The notes under the pieces are model-generated. The model did no database searches. It was not told where the DNA came from and saw nothing but the letters and a program-made list of their open reading frames with translations. DNA of 17,006 bases from Chloroflexota bacterium (lineage in GTDB: Bacteria; Chloroflexota; Anaerolineae; Aggregatilineales; Phototrophicaceae). Below, piece by piece: positions 15,401 to 17,006 of the stretch. How positions within the stretch are numbered: position 1 is the first letter of the stretch; every line of letters begins with the position of its first letter. The stretch spans positions 1-17,006 of the forward strand of contig QGUR01000068.1 in assembly GCA_003242205.1 (NCBI GenBank), given 5' to 3'. Both the position numbers and the translations under genes were made by a program.

Positions 15401-16678
15401 TCAACGCACAGCCACGGGAACTAGCTGCTGGAACGCCTCCACCGCCGCCGCCACGCCATCCTCGGCGCGGATACGTTCGCCAAACGCCGCGGCGTTTTGC
15501 CGCATCGCGCGGTCGCTCACCGCATGACGGATGGCGTCTGCCAGCCGCGCGGCGGTCAGCCTGCTCCGGGGAATCGGTCGCGGCCCGACGCCCAGCGCCC
15601 GCACGCGCTCCGCCCAGAAATACTGGTCGGCAAAGAACGGGATCAGGATCGACGGTACGCCCGCGCGCAGCCCTGCCGCCGTTGTGCCCGCGCCGCCATG
15701 ATGTACAACTGCCGCCATACGTGGAAACAGCCATGCGTGAGGAACCGCGTCAACGCTGTAGACATCATCGCCCAGTTGAGCGTCGCTGATGCCGCCCCAG
15801 CCTTTGAGCAGCACCGCTCGCTGCCCGGCCTGTCTGACGGCATCGAGCACCAGTTCGAGCGTCGCCTCCGGATCGCGCGTGTTCATGCTGCCGAAACCGA
15901 TGTACACCGGCGGTGGTCCCGCTTCCAGAAAGTCGAGCAGGTCCGGCGGCGGCTGCCAACCCGCTTCCTCTTCCAGAAACCAGTAGCCACAGATGCGCGC
16001 GTTTGGCCCCCAGTCCGGCGGGCGGGGAATAACATGCCTGCTGAAGCCGTACAGGACTGGCGTGCTGGCATTGGGAAACCACGCGCGCAGCGTCGTGCGC
16101 GGCAGGCCCAGCCGCTCTTGCCGGATCTGGTTCATCTGGCCGCCGAAAACCACCCACAACAGATAGCGCATCAGCGTATACGAAAGGCGGTTATACGTCC
16201 CCTGAAACGGCAACCACCGCGGCGGGAGCGGGAAAACGGAATTTGTGACGTAGCGCGTATCCTGAATCGGCTGTAACGCGGCGACGACGAGCGGCGTCCG
16301 GCGTTTCTCCGCCCAGTGAACCGCCGCAAACAGGCCCAGCACCGAAGACACGATCACATCCGTGTCTTCGGTGGCGTGCATGGTTTTGGTTACCATCTGA
16401 TCGCTGACGTCGCGCGTCAGCCGGCGCAGGCCGCGCACAAAGGCCACCGGATTGCTGCGGCTTTCGAGCCACTCCTGCCCCGCCTCCGACCGGATCAACT
16501 CGCGCGGGTCGCCGCCCAGTGGCGCGAAGTCCAGCCCGTGCGCGCGGACGAACGTCTCGAAATTATCGTGTGTCGCAATCCGCACCCGGTAGCCCGCCGC
16601 CTGCAGGCCCATGCCCAGCGGCACATACGGCTGAATATCTCCGCGCGAGCCGACCGTGATGATCGTAATGTGGGTCAT
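15401..16678 (-). CDS. GT1/MGT-type glycosyltransferase (sterol-glucosyltransferase-like)
   Basis: The 425-aa protein has the GT-B fold signature of UGT-like enzymes. The N-terminal GSRGDIQPYVPLG (10-22) is typical of the sterol 3-beta-glucosyltransferase/MGT group. GFGSM is at the interdomain region, and the C-terminal nucleotide-sugar site includes HHGGAGTTAAGLRAGVPSILIPFFADQYFWA starting at H326. It likely transfers a hexose from a UDP-sugar to a lipid or other hydrophobic acceptor; the acceptor is unknown. A GGAGGG sequence lies only 2 nt before the ATG. The ATG itself overlaps the stop of an upstream frame (ATGA), which suggests it was once the downstream partner in an operon cut by the IS at 16776. 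Confidence 0.9.
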   Translation of the reverse strand: MTHITIITVGSRGDIQPYVPLGMGLQAAGYRVRIATHDNFETFVRAHGLDFAPLGGDPRELIRSEAGQEWLESRSNPVAFVRGLRRLTRDVSDQMVTKTMHATEDTDVIVSSVLGLFAAVHWAEKRRTPLVVAALQPIQDTRYVTNSVFPLPPRWLPFQGTYNRLSYTLMRYLLWVVFGGQMNQIRQERLGLPRTTLRAWFPNASTPVLYGFSRHVIPRPPDWGPNARICGYWFLEEEAGWQPPPDLLDFLEAGPPPVYIGFGSMNTRDPEATLELVLDAVRQAGQRAVLLKGWGGISDAQLGDDVYSVDAVPHAWLFPRMAAVVHHGGAGTTAAGLRAGVPSILIPFFADQYFWAERVRALGVGPRPIPRSRLTAARLADAIRHAVSDRAMRQNAAAFGERIRAEDGVAAAVEAFQQLVPVAVR

Positions 16679-16775
16679 ATCCCTCCGTCCAACGCTTGAA
16701 CCGGCACAAACGCTCGTAACGCATCGGGATCAACGTCAAAAAGGCCGGCCAGTTCTCGCCGCGCCTTTTTATCAC
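16675..16775 (-). pseudogene. Possible C-terminal remnant of a gene once coupled to the glycosyltransferase
   Basis: On the minus strand a frame from the predicted IS junction (16775) encodes DKKARRELAGLFDVDPDAL then RAFVPVQALDGGI, and stops at TGA (16677-16675) inside the glycosyltransferase ATG (ATGA overlap). The composition is protein-like and there is no start codon with a ribosome site in this frame, so it would be the 3' end of a disrupted gene. Against this, an AAAAAGGC...GCCTTTTT hairpin lies within it, which would suit an ordinary intergenic terminator. The family is not recognisable. Confidence 0.4.
16738..16770. terminator. Bidirectional terminator-like hairpin upstream of the glycosyltransferase
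   Basis: AAAAAGGC (16738-16745) pairs with GCCTTTTT (16763-16770), and CGGC (16746-16749) with GCCG (16758-16761), leaving an 8-nt loop and one bulged base. Because the outer stem is A5/T5, either strand yields a GC stem followed by a U-tract. It would block transcription from the IS side into the glycosyltransferase gene or act as an attenuator. Confidence 0.55.
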
Positions 16776-16790
16776 CGGAACCTCCGTTTG

Positions 16791-16815
16791 GAAGCCCTCA
16801 GCTTTAGCTGTGGGG
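16791..16815 (+). repeat. Left-end palindrome (IPL) with guide GAAG
   Basis: The stem is ccct-cagc (16795-16802) with gctg (16807-16810), unpaired T (16811) and gggg (16812-16815); one pair is T-G. The ttta loop is identical to that at 253-256. Compared with the left-hand element the inner stem changed from cgcc/ggcg to cagc/gctg with pairing preserved, so structure is conserved over sequence. Confidence 0.7.
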
Positions 16816-16879
16816 AGGAAAAACGGTGGCGCACAAGCGCCAGTTGCACAATCCGATCATTTGTGTTATCCTTTCATAC

Positions 16880-17006
16880 ATGAAACTCATCGCACAGGCC
16901 AAGCTGCTGCCCGACGACGAACAACGGGCGTACCTTCTGCAAACGCTGGAACAGGCCAACGCCCTTTGCAACTGGCTCAGCGAACAGGCGTGGCAACTGA
17001 AAAAGT
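16880..17006 (+). CDS. tnpB: TnpB RNA-guided nuclease, N-terminal part (3' truncated by the window edge)
   Basis: An ATG at 16880 opens a frame of 42 codons to the window end. It begins MKLIAQAKLLPDDEQ and continues with TLEQANALCNWLSEQAW. This is the usual TnpB start: a basic beta strand, then L-x-P-(x)2-E/Q and a helix L-x-x-T-L-x-x-x-N-x-x-x-N/C-x-x-(L/V)S-x-x-A. The catalytic RuvC residues and zinc ribbon lie beyond the window. No strong Shine-Dalgarno precedes it. A weak promoter-like pair (TTGCAC 16844-16849, TTATCC 16866-16871) would give a nearly leaderless message. It could belong to an intact or decayed element. Confidence 0.8.
   Translation, partial: MKLIAQAKLLPDDEQRAYLLQTLEQANALCNWLSEQAWQLKK

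Larger units (their letters stand above)
16776..17006 (+). mobile_element. Left end and start of a second IS200/IS605-type (TnpB) element
   Basis: The inferred left tip follows the TCAC target at 16772-16775. After 15 nt comes GAAG (16791-16794), then a hairpin at 16795-16815: ccct-cagc / gctg-T-gggg with a ttta loop and extrahelical T811 (position 16811). It has the same plan as the palindrome at 241-265. A second 6-bp hairpin, TGGCGC/GCGCCA (16827-16832 with 16837-16842), and a duplicated GCACAA (16831, 16846) lie between it and tnpB. The element continues past the window, so its right end and any tnpA cannot be checked. Confidence 0.75.

Noticed and set aside
16563..16775. Minus-strand GTG-started frame with a good GGAGG 5 nt upstream (70 codons) ahead of the glycosyltransferase
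   Set aside because: It runs far into the glycosyltransferase in another frame, its product is not protein-like, and the GGAGG falls inside the inferred IS left end. It is probably a coincidence.

Overview
The window is GC-rich (roughly 60-65 % by eye) bacterial chromosome, densely packed on both strands. The gene mix suggests a Chloroflexota (Anaerolineae-like) bacterium: secreted proteins with Pro/Thr-rich tails and single LysM domains, a YceI protein, a ScyD-type protein, two DUF2382 (YsnF/AvaK) stress proteins, DUF1684 and an HSD10-like SDR. This taxonomic guess is inference; there is no rRNA or other marker gene. No RNA genes, CRISPR array or classical biosynthetic cluster were seen, and no stretch above 300 bases lacks a gene.

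Left to right: (1) 1-273 is the 3' end of an IS200/IS605-type element encoding TnpB, inserted in a gene whose remaining 3' end (274-337) reads like the C-terminus of a class I cytochrome c. (2) 436-2660 is a compact + strand operon: metallophosphoesterase, an unrecognised 224-aa protein and an HSD10-like short-chain dehydrogenase. (3) 2910-3977 holds a cold-shock protein with a 5'-leader palindrome and its own terminator, then a DUF1684 protein. (4) 4094-5998 (-) is a two-gene stress operon of DUF2382 proteins. (5) 6189-8083 (-) encodes a membrane-anchored YceI protein and a secreted ScyD-type beta-propeller protein. (6) 8210-10234 (-) is the least ordinary locus: a 180-aa protein and a GH-like 491-aa protein that share an unassigned ~92-residue domain. 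(7) 10350-12126 (+) encodes a TSUP/TauE-SafE permease and a proline dehydrogenase. (8) 12179-16678 (-) encodes a secreted LysM protein, an ABC-F ATPase and a GT1-type glycosyltransferase. (9) 16776-17006 is the left end of a second TnpB element, inserted just upstream of the glycosyltransferase.

The window is therefore bracketed by two elements of the same type. Each has a GAAG guide next to a hairpin with a TTTA loop and an extrahelical T. By the IS608 pairing rules GAAG predicts TCAC as cleavage site and target, and TCAC is present at both junctions. Each insertion appears to have cut a host gene. The two strongest leads are this matching end code and the domain shared by the neighbouring proteins in region 6.
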